Positions 14,246 through 15,508 of a DNA stretch of 15,508 bases are shown here, in pieces. The DNA is from Treponema_I sp045597345 (GTDB lineage: Bacteria > Spirochaetota > Spirochaetia > Treponematales > Treponemataceae): NCBI GenBank assembly GCA_045597345.1, contig JAZLJW010000322.1, positions 1 to 15,508 on the forward strand, written 5' to 3'. The notes under the pieces are model-generated. The model made no database searches, was not told the origin of the DNA, and was given only the letters and a program-made list of their open reading frames with translations. The position numbers were made by a program, and so were the translations under genes. Position 1 is the stretch's first letter. Each line of letters begins with the position of its first letter.

Positions 14246-14329
14246 GCGCCGCGAGCCACCCAGTTTAAACTGGGTATAGGCTTTACAAAAGCCTATAAAA
14301 ACGGCATCGCTTTGCTTGCCGTTTTTATA
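14246..14329 (+). repeat. Three-hairpin element, copy 2
   Basis: This 84-bp copy has the same three hairpins as copy 1. Hairpin I is ACCCAGTTTAAACTGGGT (14258-14275). Hairpin II pairs TATAGGCTTT (14275-14284) with AAAGCCTATA (14288-14297). Hairpin III pairs TATAAAAACGGCA (14294-14306) with TGCCGTTTTTATA (14317-14329). Differences from copy 1 in hairpins I and II are compensated on the opposite arm. It ends 42 bp before the lipoprotein start codon. Confidence 0.88.
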
Positions 14330-14371
14330 CAACGTACACTTTGTGCATATTGCACACATAAGGATGGAACT

Positions 14372-14941
14372 ATGAAGAAATTCCCTTTTGCAGCTGTTAT
14401 GCTGATGGCTCTGGTAGCACTGGTTACCTTTACTGGTTGCAGTACCCTGTTTGGAGATGAAAACAAATGGACCAAGGTTAAAGATCCAGAAAAAGAACTG
14501 GTTGGTACATGGGTATGCGATATGTCTGCTATGATGGGTGATTCTCTGGATGGAATGGAAGACGCAATTAGCGAATATTTTGGAATTCCAGTCAAAGTAA
14601 CAGCATCTGCTTCTATAACTATCAACTACCCTAAAAAAGGTGAAAAGGTAACAGGAACTATGGGTTCAACCGTTACCATTTCCAGTGATACAGCTTTTAC
14701 TCCAGTACAGCTTGAATTTTTAAAACCCATGGTTTCATCCATCGGTACTGTTACAGTTTCTACCGATAACAAAAGTGTTTCAGCAACAAATTCTGAAGAA
14801 CATGAATATGAAACTGCCGCAGAATTTTTCAAAGATATGGGCGAATCTACTGTAATTGAAATCAATGGTAAGAAAAATGCATTCCGCGTAATTGAAGATA
14901 ATGATGAAGAAACTGCTATGGTTTTCAAGAAATCAAAGTAA
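14372..14941 (+). CDS. Small lipoprotein, lipocalin-like region possible
   Basis: This 189-residue envelope lipoprotein has signal peptide MKKFPFAAVMLMALVALV and lipobox FTGC with Cys23. The mature part is acidic and Thr/Ser-rich. The segment ELVGTWVCDMSAM followed by alternating strands resembles the start of lipocalin-like domains (LxGxW), but the match is short and no function is assigned. ATG 14372 is supported by AAGGA 7 nt upstream; the open frame back to 14162 runs through copy 2 of the three-hairpin element and is rejected. A TGTGCA/TGCACA hairpin (14342-14356) lies just before the ribosome binding site. A bidirectional terminator follows at 14975-15013. It shares no sequence similarity with the YbjN-like protein despite the common upstream element. 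Confidence 0.8.
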   Translation: MKKFPFAAVMLMALVALVTFTGCSTLFGDENKWTKVKDPEKELVGTWVCDMSAMMGDSLDGMEDAISEYFGIPVKVTASASITINYPKKGEKVTGTMGSTVTISSDTAFTPVQLEFLKPMVSSIGTVTVSTDNKSVSATNSEEHEYETAAEFFKDMGESTVIEINGKKNAFRVIEDNDEETAMVFKKSK

Positions 14942-14974
14942 TTTCTTTTCAGATTTTCTAAGATTGGTATAAAC

Positions 14975-15013
14975 AAATAAGGGGTTCCTGAATGGTTCAG
15001 GCGCCCCTTATTT
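14975..15013. terminator. Bidirectional terminator between convergent genes
   Basis: AAATAAGGGG (14975-14984) pairs with CCCCTTATTT (15004-15013), and CCTGAA (14987-14992) pairs with TTCAGG (14996-15001), with a 2-nt internal loop and a TGG apex. T-rich sequence follows on the + strand and A-rich sequence precedes, so it can work both ways. The right arm touches the stop codon of the convergent gene. Confidence 0.88.
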
Positions 15014-15508
15014 TATATCGTACCTATGGCATATAACGGAATATTTGTCATCCACGATTCTTCACGGTAATTTGCCATAGAAGTTCTGACAGCAATTTCC
15101 GGTGCATATTTTTCACAATATGTTTTAAAACTTTTTGCCCGAAGGTTTTCTTCAGCCTTAACCTCTATTGGAAGTGGCCCTTTTTCAGTGTCCAGCAGAA
15201 AATCAAGTTCGAATGTTGCATCACTGGTGGCGTAATAAAACACTCTGTATGTCGTATTTGCCTTTACCTGCTGCAGAACATAATTTTCCGTCAAGGCACC
15301 TTTAAACTCAACAAATGCTCTATTGCCTTCGATAACCGTCTGCGAATTCAGATTACACATGGCACCGATTAACCCCACATCCAGCAGGAACAACTTAAAA
15401 GCTTCAATTTCTTCGTATGCTTTCAACGGGACACCCGGCTTTGTAACACGGGTAACTTTATATACCAGTCCCGCATCGCATAGCCATTGGATAGCAAGTT
15501 CAAAATCC
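15013..15508 (-). CDS. DUF4143 ATPase, C-terminal part; start outside the window
   Basis: The frame is open to the right edge, with 164 residues visible (first full codon at 15505-15507); the N-terminal AAA-type ATPase part lies beyond the window. The visible part is the DUF4143 domain of the AAA_14/archaeal-type ATPase family: WLCDAGLVYKVTRVTKPGVP, AFKLFLLDVGLIGAM, FKGALTENYVLQQ, ELDFLL, and the nuclease-like core LPIEVKAEENLRAKS, ending RTSMANYREESWMTNIPLYA. These proteins are abundant and patchily distributed in spirochaetes and gut bacteria; their role is unknown, although the E-LDF...IEVK arrangement resembles a PD-(D/E)XK nuclease fold. An apparent ATG/TTG at 15426 is internal. Transcription ends at the terminator at 14975-15013. 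Confidence 0.93.
   Translation of the reverse strand, partial: DFELAIQWLCDAGLVYKVTRVTKPGVPLKAYEEIEAFKLFLLDVGLIGAMCNLNSQTVIEGNRAFVEFKGALTENYVLQQVKANTTYRVFYYATSDATFELDFLLDTEKGPLPIEVKAEENLRAKSFKTYCEKYAPEIAVRTSMANYREESWMTNIPLYAIGTI

Noticed and set aside
14162..14371. 70-codon upstream extension of the small lipoprotein
   Set aside because: It runs through the three-hairpin element and would bury a good signal peptide; AAGGA supports ATG 14372.
14293..14625. Two - strand frames ending in the same peptide (KTASKAMPFL), near 12740 and 14293
   Set aside because: The shared end is only the antisense reading of hairpin III of the duplicated element; the rest are antisense shadows of the two exported-protein genes.

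Overview
The window looks like ordinary chromosome from a treponeme-like spirochaete. The reasons are a long (552-residue) PPi-dependent phosphofructokinase, relaxed spirochaetal lipoboxes, a PEGA-domain exported protein, a PDZ/membrane/HD-GYP protein, and a cysS gene followed directly by an ECF sigma factor gene, an order I recall from Treponema pallidum. The assignment is inference from protein character; no rRNA or other marker gene is present.

Left part (1-5133, + strand): the 3' portion of cysS, then a tightly packed set. An ECF sigma factor overlaps a zinc-binding membrane anti-sigma factor by 17 bp, which overlaps by 4 bp a membrane-anchored TIG/transglutaminase-fold protein. An archaeal-type UMP-kinase-like amino-acid kinase follows 28 bp later. 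The transglutaminase-fold protein has Ala at the expected nucleophile position, so it is probably a binding or sensing protein working with the sigma/anti-sigma pair.

Middle (5136-10727): a lipoprotein with a glucosaminidase fold (- strand) diverges from radC and a PEGA-domain exported protein (+ strand). The divergent intergenic region holds two adjacent palindromes. A large PDZ/multi-TM/GAF-like/HD-GYP c-di-GMP phosphodiesterase (- strand) converges on the PEGA gene with no gap and diverges from pfp.

Right part (10769-15508): pfp has a good sigma70 promoter, strong codon bias and an unusually structured 3' flank ending in a GNRA-capped terminator. Beyond it lies a repeat-rich area holding two small exported-protein genes, one with a YbjN-like domain and one a lipoprotein. 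Each is preceded at 42-44 bp by a copy of an approximately 85-bp three-hairpin element whose paired positions covary between the copies. The 1.1-kb gap between the two genes holds no convincing gene but carries two diverged copies of a noncoding repeat bounded by imperfect palindromes, plus several other hairpins. The window ends with a bidirectional terminator and the C-terminal part of a DUF4143 ATPase (- strand).

The strongest candidate for something undescribed is the covarying three-hairpin element together with the palindrome-bounded repeats around it. Nothing here proves a new system; homology and genome-wide copy searches would decide.
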